A DNA stretch of 64,000 nt, from positions 1,232,830 through 1,296,829 of the forward strand of contig NC_090625.1 of the NCBI RefSeq assembly GCF_004359215.1, read 5' to 3'. This document shows, in pieces, positions 1 through 9,787 of the stretch. Made by a program: the position numbers and the translations under genes. Origin of the DNA: Bremia lactucae (lineage: Eukaryota > Oomycota > Peronosporomycetes > Peronosporales > Peronosporaceae). The notes beneath the pieces were generated by a model that did not search any database, was not told the DNA's origin, and saw nothing but the letters and a program-made list of their open reading frames with translations. Each line of letters opens with the position of its first letter. The first letter of the stretch is position 1.

Positions 1-1200
1 ATCACAAACGGCTTAGAGCCGAGCAGATGAACTCTGAATTTGACGAGAGCATACTTCATAGCAAGTAACTCTTTGTCATGAACTGGGTAGTTCTTTTCCG
101 CAGCTTTAAGCTGTCTAGACTCGAACGCAATAACACGTTCATGCCCATCAACATCTGTTTGTAACAGAGCACTGCCAATGGCAAAATCTGATGCGTCACA
201 GACGACACTGAAAGGCCAATTTGGGTTTGGCAGTGCCAGAATCGGGGCATGGATAAGACTATCCTTAACTGCTCGAAAAGCATTATTTTCGGTGCTAGTC
301 CAGCACCATTCTGTATCCTTTTTAAGGAGATTAGATAATGGCCTAGCCATATCAGCGTAATTTTCGCTATATTTGTGTAAATAATTGGCGAGACCCAACC
401 ACTTACGCAAATCCTTTTGGTTTTTAGGAACCGGCCAATCTACTATGGCTTTTACCTTAGCGGGATCCGCTCTAAGGCCTCGCTTTCCAATGAAGCATCC
501 TAAAAAAGGAATTTCGTCTGCGCCAAAAATGCATTTAGATGCATTGGCATACAATTTGTTTGTGCGCATGCACTCGAGCACTGCTCGCAAATGGTCTAAA
601 TGGTTTTCCATATCCGACCGACCCTGCTCCGCACGACTATGGACAAAAATGTCATCGAAATAAGTCTGTGCATAACCTCGATGAGGGCGAAACAGTTGCG
701 TCACTAGACGATTAAATGTTGCCGGGGCGTTGGAAAGCCCTTGTGGCATAACCAGCCACTCCCATAACATGCCGCTTGGGGTGCTAACCGCTGTAAGCGG
801 GATATCGCTAGCTCGCATGAGCAGTTGGTAGTAACCATCGACTAAGTCCAATGCACTGTACATTGTACATCCCACCATATTGTTCTGAAGAACATCCTTT
901 CTAGGAATGGGGGTTTGTGCTGGTATAGTGACAGCATTAAGCTTATTATAAGTATGGCAATGCGCCATTTACCATTTGGCTTTTTGACTCATAATGTCGG
1001 TGTCGAATGAGGAGATATGCTCTATCGTACCATTCCAGTCTCGTGCATAGCACGGAAGAAATCGTCAATGACGTCACACTGCTCCCTTGGTAAAGGCCAT
1101 TGTCTTGTGACACAGTATTTTGGTTCCCAGAACTAAGTCAATTTCATGACGAACACCTCTATTCGGAGGTAAAACAGATGGTGGATTATTACATACCACA
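1..1200 (-). pseudogene. Gypsy-1 reverse transcriptase / RNase H (element G1-a, runs off left edge)
   Basis: Read on the minus strand this is the RT domain of a Ty3/gypsy Pol polyprotein, which copies element RNA into cDNA in virus-like particles. In order: an HEIDLV segment near 1160, a TPIPRKDV motif near 910, the LDLVDGYYQ palm region, MPQGLSNAPATFN near 735, and the catalytic YFDD at 651-662 with both aspartates kept. RNase H follows with CDASDFA-like and HDKELLAMKYALV-like segments down to base 1, where the window cuts it. An in-frame TAA at 969-971 precedes the NKLNA motif, and no open frame spans the domain, so it is dead. Integrase would lie beyond the left edge. Confidence 0.85.
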
Positions 1201-2093
1201 ACTAGGAATCCCCAAAAGGGATCCGTAGGAGCTTTAAGGATCGATGACCCATTTCGCGCACTAAGTGCAGTTTTTGTGTCATCCAGGACAGCTTCGTCTA
1301 GAAGTGACGATGAGTTTAACTCAATTGTTGGTCGAATGACCACCATCTCAGATAAGTCGCCAGCCTTTAAGGCTCGGCCGCACTCATCAATAGACATTTC
1401 GTCTAGCTCTAAAGAGCATGTAACGAAGGGATTGCCGCAAGGCTAACTCCTTCCTCAATGTTACCGGTTGCACCATTTACAAGTGTATGTAATTGCTCAC
1501 TCGTATCACTTTGTGAGGGTATACACGCTTCGTGTCCATCCTTTCTAGGAGTGGAGACAATACGCCTTTTAGAGGCCGGGACATTCACGTCCCCGGGTTT
1601 TGCAGCCTGTATTGGTTCTATATAAGACATGGTGTCTAATTTGACATCCGAGGAGGAGTTAAGTAACTCAATTTCCTTATCCAGCGAGCGTTCACTTGTC
1701 GCTAGACGTTCATTAGAAGGGTATAACCCAAAATGACCTGGCGAACCGCCAATAGTGTCACTATTGTCACTCAATATGGTGCCACCTCGGCCGACCACAC
1801 TCGGTGAACTTAGACGTGCGACTCCACGTATCTCAGGGATATTGCACCCTTGAGGTCCTGGCGGACCGCCAACAGTGTCACTACTGACACTCATTATGAT
1901 GCCACCTCGGCCAACCATACTCGGTGGACTAAGACGTGCAACTCCACGTATCTCAGGAATATTGCCCGTTGAGGTCCTGGCGAACCGCCAACAGTGTCAC
2001 TACTGACACTCAGTATGATGCCACCTCGGCCGACCACACTCGGTGGACTTAGACGTGCCACTCCACGTATCTCAGAGATATTGCACCCTTGAT
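1201..2093 (-). pseudogene. Gypsy-1 spacer between protease and RT (G1-a)
   Basis: This is the variable, low-complexity linker that joins protease to RT in this gypsy group. Two minus-strand open stretches (1409-1918 and part of 1074-1397) are rich in Ser, Asp, Glu and Pro and carry no catalytic motif. It merges into the RT N-terminus near 1180. Its upstream end is mostly a three-unit 120 bp repeat. At its right edge (about 2093) the coding strand flips, because the protease block that should come next is inverted. Assignment rests on position rather than on a conserved domain. Confidence 0.65.
1738..2093. repeat. 120 bp tandem repeat, three copies
   Basis: Three direct units begin near 1738, 1858 and 1977, each starting with a CCTGGCGNACCGCCAA-like string. 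The GCCACCTCGG landmark falls at 1781, 1901 and 2020, giving periods of 120 and 119 bp. The first period equals 40 codons, so the array encodes a repeated peptide in the Gypsy-1 linker (minus strand). The 119 bp period shifts the frame in the last unit. Array expansion probably happened inside the linker, which tolerates length change. Confidence 0.85.
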
Positions 2094-2097
2094 GATT

Positions 2098-2885
2098 CGG
2101 CCTTAGCCTGCCCCCGACGACATTCGGGTAAAGCTCGAAAGAGCTCCAACTCCGACCTATATCAGAGATCTAAATACGGTGCGGGAAAACGCCGATACCC
2201 AGTAGATGCGGGGCGCCCTACTGATAAAAACCTAGGCTCTGTTGAACCTCTAGGAGATGAGAATAAACAGGACCTACCCCCAATTAGCTCTGTGCGTAAT
2301 GGCACGGAGCGAGAGTACAAGCCTGGCTTGCTAGTCGCTCAAGCGACTGTGAAGGGCTTTGACAAGCCGTGGTCAATTTTGATTGACTCAGGTGCGTCTT
2401 GCAATTATGCTCGACACCTTTCCCTTGAAGGAAGGCAACAATACTATGAGGCGCTCTAGCGCATGAAATTGATACAATGACTGTTCGCTTAGCGACTGGG
2501 ACTCGTGTCACTGTTCCCAAAGTTCCTTCGAACTTAGGTATAAAGTTTCTGGACTTTGACAGTATGGAACACTGTCTCGTCCTTAATTTGGATTCGAGAT
2601 ATGATCTCATCCTTGGTATGGCCTGGTTAGAACACCATGAGCCATGGATCGATTGGAGGTCTAAGACCTTAGGCGCCACGCGCAATGTTCCTAGCAAGTT
2701 TTGGAGAGTTATGAACCCACCTTTGCTAGGCAACAAAAGCGTTATTGGCGTGGATTATTGAATGAGTCTGTCAGTGTTTTAGACATTGACATGTCTGAGC
2801 TAATAAACGCTAATGTTAAAAACATTAATTCTGAGCCCGACTCAGCAGTAATAAGTGGACGGCACGTACTCCGTCGAGTGACATT
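2098..2885 (+). pseudogene. Gypsy-1 gag tail and aspartic protease, inverted within G1-a
   Basis: On the plus strand this block starts with the basic gag tail just after the zinc knuckle (CPRRHSGKARKSSNSD, from about 2109). It continues into the aspartic protease with ILIDSGASCNYAR near 2380-2415 and the YDLILGMAWLEHHEPW segment near 2600-2645. Protease normally cuts the Gag-Pol precursor. The catalytic Asp-Ser-Gly is intact, but a stop near 2457 and frame changes break the gene. The flanking gag (right) and linker/RT (left) lie on the minus strand. The block therefore sits exactly where protease belongs but is reversed, which points to an internal inversion. Confidence 0.85.
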
Positions 2886-3845
2886 CGTTGTAATAACGAT
2901 TCACTGAATGCTGAAAGCATTGTTGGCCTGCCGGATTGTAAATGCTTTGTGCTTCCGCACATATAACATATATGGATGGTATTATGCTGTTCCACAGCTT
3001 GGAGGGCCTCTTCTCTTTCCTCAACGAGGCTTAAATCCATGGGTCCCGCTCTATTAGACGGAACCCATGTGCTCGAAGAGCTTGTTCGGTAAACAGGCGT
3101 GCTAACGCGAGCAGACTCAAGGTCGCACTCGGCGCGTCGCGCTATGGCAATTGCCTCTTCGAAAGAAGCAGGATGAGATCGGAATAATTCCGTCCGGGCA
3201 ACGCCCTCATTAAGACCCCCCTTAAAAATGGTTACTACAATTGCTTCTTGCACCGGGTCTTGATGCATAGATGCAATGAGAGTTCTCAACTCCTGGACAA
3301 AATCTTCTAGGGTTCGCGTACCCTGTCGAGTCGCTAGGAGTCGTCCTCGCATGCGAAAAGTCTGATCAGGCGGTGCAACATGCTAGTCATTTGCTGTTTC
3401 AGCGAATCCCATAAGGGCAAAACGTCGTTTATGGGCGTGCTGCACGATAGTGCCCACTCCATGGCTCTACCTCCAAATGGCCATAGCCACCTTTTGCGTT
3501 TCTGTTAAGGAAAAAGGCGAAATCAATTGACATTTCGATCTGCTTTATCCAAAAAGGGATATTTTCTCCCTCTTTTCCCTCAAATGTATTCACCTTGACA
3601 GCTAGAGAGCACGCCCTCGGCTCTGAGTCAGGTACAGAGATGTGCCGGGTTGGCATAGATGCCGCTAAATGGTCCTGTACCTGACCGATCAGGGAGGCTT
3701 CGTACTGCATGAAGGCTTCAAGCCTTGCATGCAGGACCTCTTGGAGATAATAAATTCCACGTGTCCAAGCCCAAATAAGGTTTTGAGCTTGTCATAAGCG
3801 GCGCGTTGCGCTTCTGACAATTCTAAAACCTCGTCCATTTACGTG
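2886..3845 (-). pseudogene. Gypsy-1 gag (G1-a)
   Basis: Minus-strand Gag of a Ty3/gypsy element, the structural protein of the virus-like particle. The N-terminal part (3710-3429) contains QVQDHLAASMPTRH and a KVNTFEGKEG segment. The capsid-like part (3352-2940) contains EDFVQELRTLIASM and FKGGLNEGVARTELFR. It ends in half a zinc knuckle, CYMCGSTKHLQSG, where the strand flips. The second half of the knuckle is on the plus strand near 2109. A frameshift near 3430-3350 splits the gene. The copy at 53894-54972 shows the same domain order without the flip. Confidence 0.85.
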
Positions 3846-3887
3846 AGGGTTTAGTCTTGTAATGACGCAGGCGAAGATTGACTACCA

Positions 3888-3898
3888 GTGCTACCAGG
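3888..3898 (-). promoter_or_regulatory. Gypsy primer-binding site (TGGTAGCAC type)
   Basis: Directly inside the LTR the minus strand reads CC then TGGTAGCACTGG. A TGG start next to the 5' LTR is the expected form of a tRNA primer-binding site, because it pairs with the CCA end of a tRNA. The same core lies beside the Gypsy-2 LTRs (15953-15963, 19720-19730) and, as CTTGGTAGCAC, the Gypsy-3 LTR (9777-9787). The primer tRNA was not identified. Confidence 0.7.
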
Positions 3899-4384
3899 TG
3901 TAGCGGAGCTCCCTCGCTCCTAAAATCAGAGGAAGACTTTCAGACTCAGAGATTCACTTAGTTTTATTGAACAAATGGGTTTAACAACTCAGAAAGTCGT
4001 ACAAACTATGAAAGCTTAAGGAATTCTAGCTCAAGGGATTCAGGGTTCGTAGAACCAAGTGGCAACTAGTGCCCAAGAGGATATACCTTAGAAAAGCTTC
4101 TATCGCAAAGATCAATGCGCAAGCCTTAAAAAGGCACTTGACGCTTTAAGATCAAAAGGGGAACTGCACATCATTTAATTATCTAAATCTAAAACCTTAC
4201 CCTAGCTAGTTTAAAAATATATTTTGGCCAACAGATTTATTTATGCGGCGACCACATTTGTTTGTTACCCATAATAAATGGGATTTAAGTAACTAACTAT
4301 TTAAAAAAATAGATATAGGGTATTTTACTCATAAAGTAAATGTACCACAACAACGGTTCTCCAACCGATTTGTGCCCTATTACA
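3899..4384 (-). mobile_element. Gypsy-1 5' LTR (G1-a)
   Basis: A 486 bp LTR bounded by TGTAGCGGAG on the plus strand and CCCTATTACA at its right end (5'-TGTA..TACA-3'). Near-identical LTRs occur at 16097-16556, 56574-57056 (reverse orientation) and 59878-60363. It lies next to a primer-binding site on its left, so it is the 5' LTR of the minus-strand element. The five bases to its right, TCTTA (4385-4389), match the five bases left of the Gypsy-1 LTR at 16097. Confidence 0.9.
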
Positions 4385-4774
4385 TCTTAGCTACTAAAGG
4401 TAAATTCTAAGGTTTTAAAATAGAAAAAAGGAAAATTGTATTAACATATTAAGTTCCTACGTAACGATCTTCTATCTACTACTGACTTTATTATGTTATC
4501 AGCTAATAATGCATTGCGCCTACTTGCGCACCGCACAATCGTGTCTTGTGACAGTTGGCGGGGTTGGTTTAAACTTAAATTAACCAATCAATAGAACTAT
4601 GTTTTATTGCATTAATATCACTAAATTTGGTAATATTGGAACTATTAAGTCCAAACAAAAAAAGAAAGTAATTTGGTGCCTCTTTATACATTTCGTCTTT
4701 TAAAAAATAATACTTATTATTTATTTTTTTCCTCTTATAAAACTAATATTAATGAAACGGGACACTTCGTGACA
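4385..4774 (-). mobile_element. Gypsy-2 LTR, 3' portion of the plus-strand text
   Basis: This AT-rich stretch aligns over its whole length with the right three-quarters of the complete Gypsy-2 LTR at 19731-20242. Shared landmarks are CGTAACGATCTTCTATC, GCGCACCGCACAATCGTGTCTTG and a GGGACAC...ACA end. It starts exactly where the Gypsy-1 LTR ends, with GCTACTAAAGGTAA-like sequence, so Gypsy-1 inserted into a Gypsy-2 LTR here. No coding sequence is present. Confidence 0.85.
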
Positions 4775-4865
4775 CTGGAGTTAGCAAACAGTTTGCATGC
4801 TAAGGACCTTTAATATATTTACCTCGCATTTAGCCAAGACGACCTTATCGAATAGGATATAAGAC
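4775..4865 (+). mobile_element. Copia-A LTR fragment (3' end)
   Basis: The sequence GCAAACAGTTTGCATGCTAAGGACCTTTAATATATTTACC matches the TATA-like 3' part shared by Copia-A LTRs elsewhere in the window. A decayed primer-binding site follows (AGGATATAAGACC instead of GGTTATGAGCCC), and with it the gag ATG is lost. The upstream part of the LTR is missing. Confidence 0.7.
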
Positions 4866-6186
4866 CAAGTCCAGCCAACTCTGCCTTCCCTACCCAAGGT
4901 TCTGCCTTCGCTGTCGCCATGGACGCCTCTACGCCAAGCCGAATCAATAAATTCAAAGGCACAACCTTTCACACCTAGAAGTTCAAGATACAAATGGTAC
5001 TGGAGGAGAGAGACCTGTGAGACGTGGCAAGTGGGTAAATCAAGATTGAGAGATGCACGAATACATTGGACCAGTCGATATTAAAGAGGAAGTCTCGTAA
5101 GGGACTCGCGATAAGCTGTCTCGCGATGGAGGATGCGCAGCTGCCCCTGGTCCGTTCGGCAAGTGGGAGCGTTTGATGCATGGTCAAGATTGGAAGGACA
5201 CTTCGAGAAGGATAGCTTAGCGAACAAGCCCTTTTTTCGTCGACATTTCTTTACGGCCAAGATAGAGGACGGCGATGACGTGTTCGAGCACATTAATCGA
5301 CTCAAGACGTGGGCGGAGCAGCTCAACGCAGTGGTTGCTCCGGTCAGCGAAGCCGACCTAGTAATCACGCTTCTGGGAAGTTTGTGCTATTCATACGCCT
5401 CCCTCATCACGACGTTGGAGTCGAGAGCTGACTCGCTTTCGTAGGAGCTTCTGATGGCTCAGCTTGGCTGCTTTACGAGGACATGAAGCGAAAAGAATAA
5501 GGCGGCGGAGTCGATGGATCTGCGCACAACCAAGGTCAATCGTTTATTCTGAGCGAGAAAGGAAAGCGTAAGGGACAACTACCAGTGAAGGTCAACAGCG
5601 CCTGACACTACTGTGGTGAGCATGGGCATTGGCTCGCCAAGTGCCAGTGCGAATTCGTGAGAACTCGGAGCGGCAAAGGCCGCAGCGATCAAATTTCGCT
5701 CAGAGTGAAAACGACTCAGGCGAATTTCTCTTCTCCGTTGGTGGCAGTATGGTGCCATTAAGTCAAGTTGCATATGGCCGGTCGACTCAGGACCGACGCA
5801 GTATATGACGTACTCTTAAACGTACATGAAGAATTACAAGACTATCTCTCCGGTGGACGTGCATCTCGCCGACATTGGCGTGGTTCAGGCCGTGGGAGCA
5901 GAAGACATTGCCATGCCAATCACGGCTTCAGGCAAAAATAAGAATGGGGCTGCTGAATCAGTATGGCTTATTTTGAAGCTATTGCAAAATTTGTTTTCAG
6001 TTGGGCACTTCACCAAGACGTTGGGCCGGTCAGCTTTGAGCGAGGCGGATGCTTTGCTGAAGCAAAGGGTCTACGCCGGAAACTTGGTGCTCGCCAAGGC
6101 AAGGGATTGTTTAAGCTGTACATGACGCCAATTTTGATGGACGAGGCTAATGTGACAAGCTCGATCGAACGCCATGGGGACACCTG
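4866..6186 (+). pseudogene. Copia-A gag-protease remnant (A0)
   Basis: Ty1/copia Gag on the plus strand. It has an N-terminal SRINKFKGTTFHT segment near 4940, a KIQMVLEERDL segment with stops, and a middle region at 5133-5444 (GHFEKDSLANKPFFRRHFF, HINRLKTWAEQLNAV). A CCHC zinc knuckle HYCGEHGHWLAKC lies near 5612-5650; its first Cys codon is lost. The protease active site reads WPVDSGPTQYMTYS near 5775. A GAG-pre-integrase segment (YFEAIAKFVFSWALHQ, LMDEANVTSS) follows to 6186, where the element is cut. Many stops and frameshifts make it non-functional. Confidence 0.8.
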
Positions 6187-6500
6187 CATGATCGCGGGAG
6201 GGACACTTCAAGAAGAAGAGCTTGGCGAATGAGTTCTTCTTTGTCGACGCTTCTTCGCGGCAAAGATGAAGGAAGGTGATGACGTGTTGCAGCACATTAA
6301 CAAATTAAAGACCCTTGCGGAGCTGCTGGATGCAGTAAGGGATCCAATCAGTGAAGACGACTTGGTCATCACGATTTTGCGAAGTCTCATGTGATTAGTT
6401 TGCCTTGCTGATCACAATTCTGGAGTGAAGAGGAGACTGATTGTCATGGGAGCCGTCTCGACTGTTGCGCGAGGACATGAAGCGCAAGGAACAAAGTTTG
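6187..6500 (+). pseudogene. Second Copia-A gag fragment (A0b)
   Basis: Immediately after A0 breaks off, Copia-A gag sequence begins again on the same strand. Recognisable pieces are GHFKKKSLANEFFFRRRFF (6200-6260), MKEGDDVLQHINKLKTLAE (6266-6325), SEDDLVITILRSLM and a degraded EDMKRKEQ near 6475. It contains stops such as TGA after RSLM. It was probably joined to A0 by deletion or insertion within one lineage, because it repeats a gag section already present in A0. Confidence 0.75.
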
Positions 6501-6689
6501 AGAACTGGGTCCATCCGGTCCGTCGCCTCCGCAACATCTGGTCTATAAGAGTCTGCGGATGTGACCGATGTTCGTTTGGAACGGAAGCTTTGCTTCAATT
6601 TCGCAAATATTGAGGCCAAAGGCTAATTACGTTCGGCGTATAAGAGGATAGGTCTAGCCAGCACTCCAATGCTACAGTTGCCCGCGCAA
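6501..6689. other. Unassigned junction sequence
   Basis: About 190 bp between the Copia-A gag fragment and the Gypsy-3 integrase tail. I see no LTR end, repeat or protein motif on either strand. It may be the far C-terminal or 3' untranslated part of Gypsy-3, but nothing in the sequence proves it. Confidence 0.4.
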
Positions 6690-7358
6690 TTATGGAATGA
6701 AGCCCTTACTGAGGCTAAGGATCCATTTATTTCCACTGAAATTGGCAGGAAGCGTCGTTTGACGCAAGTTGACCTTGAGGGAAGCGTTCAAAAACGCCAA
6801 CGGCGTACAGGCAACTTGCCGAAAAAGTACTTCAAACTCCCAAGAGGTTTCCGAAGAGGGGTACCCAAGCCACTTCACCAAATACTGATATTGACTCTTG
6901 CGACGACGTCGCTTTAGGGGTTTCTCCACGTGAAACTGAAAGTTCCCTCGCGCATCGAGCAACCCAAGATGGGGCCGAAATCTCGGTGGAAGCATTAGAT
7001 GCCTTAAAGCACGAGGTGCAACTTTTTCGCGAGAGATTTGCGCGAATTGAGAGTTTTTTTACGCGATTGAAAACTGTCTTTCGACGTTGAAACATCAACA
7101 GCCTTGTATAGAGGGCCAGATGGACACCCTGGTGAGGATGCAGCAATTTGCGAGCACAGTCGCCTGTCTCGGCGCGTCTTTCTTTGAGTCCACGTGGTGA
7201 TGGTCCCGATATGGTTTAACCAAGCCGACGTAGAACACTGGGTGTGCACGCAGCTTGCGAGGAAGGTTTAGCGTGTAAGCTAGGTCCTTCTTGGCCACGA
7301 CCGTAAATAATCTAATAAAGCGCATGCGCAATGTCGTCTTGAAGACCGCAGAAACCAC
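6690..7358 (-). pseudogene. Gypsy-3 integrase C-terminus with chromodomain (G3-a)
   Basis: On the minus strand, reading leftward from 7358, the integrase C-terminal fold appears (VVSAVFKTTLRMRFIRLF, then AYTLNLPRKLRAHPVFYVG). A chromodomain follows near 6900-6800 with YLVKWLGYPSSETSWE. Chromodomains at the integrase tail define chromoviruses; in that group they bind modified histones and steer insertion into heterochromatin. Frame changes lie between the two parts. The segment that should precede it is inverted at 7359-7534. Confidence 0.85.
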
Positions 7359-7534
7359 TGTTAACGTTCGGAAACAAGTAAGCGAGTTTCTCGCAACGCA
7401 ATTTAGTGTCTTGAGACATGTGCGCGTCACAATGGCTTGTAGCCAAGACAAACAGAAAGAACAAGCAGATGGCAAAAGCAGAAATTTTATTGATTTTTAT
7501 GCGGTCGGAGATCGAGTTTTGTTAAACGCTGGCT
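7359..7534 (+). pseudogene. Inverted integrase segment within Gypsy-3
   Basis: This ~175 bp piece encodes integrase sequence on the plus strand (VRKQVSEFLATQFSVLRHV, CSQDKQKEQADGKS, then DFYAVGDRVLLNA), while the integrase on both sides is on the minus strand. In gypsy integrases this DKQK..A..GDRVLL segment lies between the catalytic core (right) and the VFKTTLRMRF segment (left). Its position is therefore correct and only its orientation is wrong. It stays open for its whole length. Confidence 0.85.
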
Positions 7535-7970
7535 GATATCAGCAAGCCTATCGGCTAATTCCCCCCCACCAAGCCCTGAATCACGCAGTGGTATCGTTAA
7601 TGGAACGCGTGGGTGGGTGAGACCGTTGACATAGAACGGAGTATAGCCTGTGGAGGCATGCACAGCGTTATTTAACACAAACTCCACCACTGTGAGCATC
7701 GAGCTCCGGCGCTTTGGTGTCTGAGCACACACGCTGCGTAAATCGTCTTCAATGACTCAAATGACACGTTCAGTCTGACCATCGGTCTGCGGGTGGTCTG
7801 CTGTGGATATGTCTTATCCAGTGCCAAGCACTCGGAAAATTGATTTCCAGAATTTATCCGTGAAACGGGGGTCTCGATCAGAGACATTTGCCACAAGTAA
7901 ATCGTGATGTTGAAACACGCAATCGATGAATAGCCTTGCTGTACCTTCACCTGTGCCGGCTCATGCGACG
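7535..7970 (-). pseudogene. Gypsy-3 integrase catalytic core, 3' part (G3-a)
   Basis: Minus-strand integrase core that would insert the cDNA. Visible pieces are HDLLVANVSDRDPRFT near 7885, a DHPQTDGQTE-like segment near 7780, and VEFVLNNAVHASTGYTPFYV (7690-7620) followed by GLTHPRVPLTIPL. A frameshift near 7740 separates two open stretches. The zinc-binding N-terminus, RNase H and RT that should precede it are absent, because the sequence jumps to protease near 8040. Confidence 0.8.
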
Positions 7971-8041
7971 CTTGTCTTCCTGTCAGCTCGCTGTCTACTG
8001 CCACAGGCTCCCGGCTCTGTGCAGGACTATGGTGCACATGA

Positions 8042-8608
8042 CTACTTGTCATTGCCATTTTTCATTACCTCAGTCTCCACGAGCTGGGCAGGAACTGGTG
8101 ACGTTTGACATCCCGTCAACACACCCTCAACTGTGTCCGAGACGACATCACTTGCATACGCCTCTCGCAGGAGCACATCCTTTCCGGTGTCATGCGTAGA
8201 GTTCGCAACTGTGCGTGTACGCCAGTCTATCCATGGTTGGTATTTCGCCAACCATGGCATGCCTAGGATGATGTCATACGGACTCTTCATACCTAGCACT
8301 GTGAACTTTTCTTTACAAGAGAAGTCACTAAAGCTGAAGGCGAGTTCTACCTGAACTCCCTCAGACTTAACGAGCGCGCCGTTCGCTAAACGAACGGTCG
8401 CCTCTTCTCGCTTGCCATCCTGGCAAAGCGACTCAAACATCGCCGGTCTCTTTCTTAGAGCCGCGAGTTTCACAAAATTTTGTGATGCACCTGAACCCAC
8501 TAGGAGGGTCATCACCTGGTCAAAGCCTCTTACATGAGCGCTTTGGACAAGCAGGGTTGAGTTCCGAAATTTCGAGACCTCAGGGACTATGCTACCCATT
8601 TGTTCCAC
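8042..8608 (-). pseudogene. Gypsy-3 aspartic protease with mutated active site (G3-a)
   Basis: A 188-codon open stretch on the minus strand. It contains TLLVGSGASQNFVKL (residues 34-48), NGALVKSEGVQVELAF, and the flap-to-C-terminal motif YDIILGMPWLAKYQPWIDW. Retropepsins need Asp in the D-S/T-G triad; here residue 38 is Gly, giving GSG, so the enzyme should be inactive even though the frame is open. RT should follow but is deleted, so this copy could not transpose on its own. Confidence 0.85.
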
Positions 8609-8733
8609 AACTCTGAACTTAGGGGTAGCTTCAGAGTCCGCGTCAGTAGGGCATCCCGCCCCTACTGCGCTCCTGCATTTCTTAACCCCTCAGTGGTCGA
8701 TGCAGAACTCAAGGATTTTACCATCAGATGTTT

Positions 8734-9318
8734 TTAGTTTGTTAGGTGTATACCAAGAAATATTATTACGCAATTGCCGAATCGTCTCGCACGCCGGTTC
8801 TTGCCATCGCCCTTTGGAAAGGAAGTCCTCTTGCTGGGCATGTTTGCCCCAGAAGAGACCCTGTCATAGCAGCGAGCCATCTCTTGGCCGCACTTGCCGC
8901 ATTTATAGCAGACAATGTCTGCATTGCCCAACTCCATGAGAGTGGCATCTGACCTCTCCGCCGACGGCTTATACCAAGCTGTCGCCGAGGCACTGTTGTA
9001 GGATTGCTCCTCAACTAAGGCAATTTGGATTGCCTCTTCCATCGTCGACGGCACCTTTCTGAAAAGGGCCTGTCGCGATGGGCCATGCCGTAGTCCGTTA
9101 ATAAACGTGGGCACCTTAATGTGCTCCGGAATCGGACCTACGGTAATGGACGCCGACAGCGAGCGCATCTCTTGCACATGCTCTTGCAAAGATCGCTTCG
9201 CCTGTCGCGCTCCAAAGAAGCGTACCTGAAGCAACACTTCGTTGTTCGGCGGCTGGTACATGGCGCGAACCTTTTCCTTGAAGATATCCCATGTAGGAAA
9301 CGCCTTTCTGTCCGCCAT
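8734..9318 (-). pseudogene. Gypsy-3 gag, capsid and nucleocapsid part (G3-a)
   Basis: A 194-codon minus-strand stretch. TWDIFKEKVRAMYQPP and LQEHVQEMRSLSAS are typical of the retrotransposon gag fold. FINGLRHGPSRQALFRKVP follows, and a zinc knuckle ends the domain. The knuckle reads C-YK-C-GKCG-Q-EMAR-C, so the His of CX2CX4HX4C is replaced by Gln, which should weaken RNA binding. The N-terminal gag lies separately at 9340-9742, with gag sequence missing between them. Confidence 0.8.
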
Positions 9319-9339
9319 AAGCGCCGAGTAAGCTTACTT

Positions 9340-9742
9340 TGAGGCCTTACCCCGCAGATGCGACAATCGTGTGCGCTGCAGTTCCATCGAACTTGGGCGG
9401 GTCCATCCGAATGGGTCTTGGCTGATGCGGCCGGGCAGAGAGCATCTCAACAGACTTGTTGAGAGCCTCGCTTCGAGCCTGCTCATGCCCGCTTATCCTG
9501 AGTCTGAGGGACGGTGTCCGCCGCAGCATGGTTCTGTGCCTCGAATGCCGCTCTCCGCTGACCGAGCATGAATGCCTCAAACTGCTATACTGAGCAACAT
9601 GTTGCTCGGGGGGACTACCCAGGAGCCTGACCAGGGCTTGTTCACCAAGTCCCTGCGCCATATGCGCTGCCACCTTCCGATGATGTTCGGAGAGGTGGGG
9701 AAAATGAGCCCAATCAATATTGAGGCTCATCCTCACGTACAC
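9340..9742 (-). pseudogene. Gypsy-3 gag N-terminal region (G3-a)
   Basis: Minus-strand open stretch ending in PIRMDPPKFDGTAAHTIV, the segment that starts the gag core in many gypsy elements (a PPxFDG motif). The upstream part is Arg- and His-rich with no recognisable domain. A stop and missing sequence near 9319-9345 separate it from the capsid part. It lies just inside the Gypsy-3 5' LTR. Confidence 0.65.
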
Positions 9743-9787
9743 ACGCAGAGATGCGGGTCGTGGGAAGGACCAACAAGTGCTACCAAG

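Noticed and set aside
385..663. Plus-strand open frame of about 90 codons
   Set aside because: It is antisense to the Gypsy-1 RT, whose YFDD and thumb motifs lie on the minus strand.
7291..7536. Plus-strand frame in Gypsy-3, first taken as an antisense shadow
   Set aside because: The shadow reading was rejected: it encodes a recognisable integrase segment missing from the minus strand, so it is annotated as an inverted piece.
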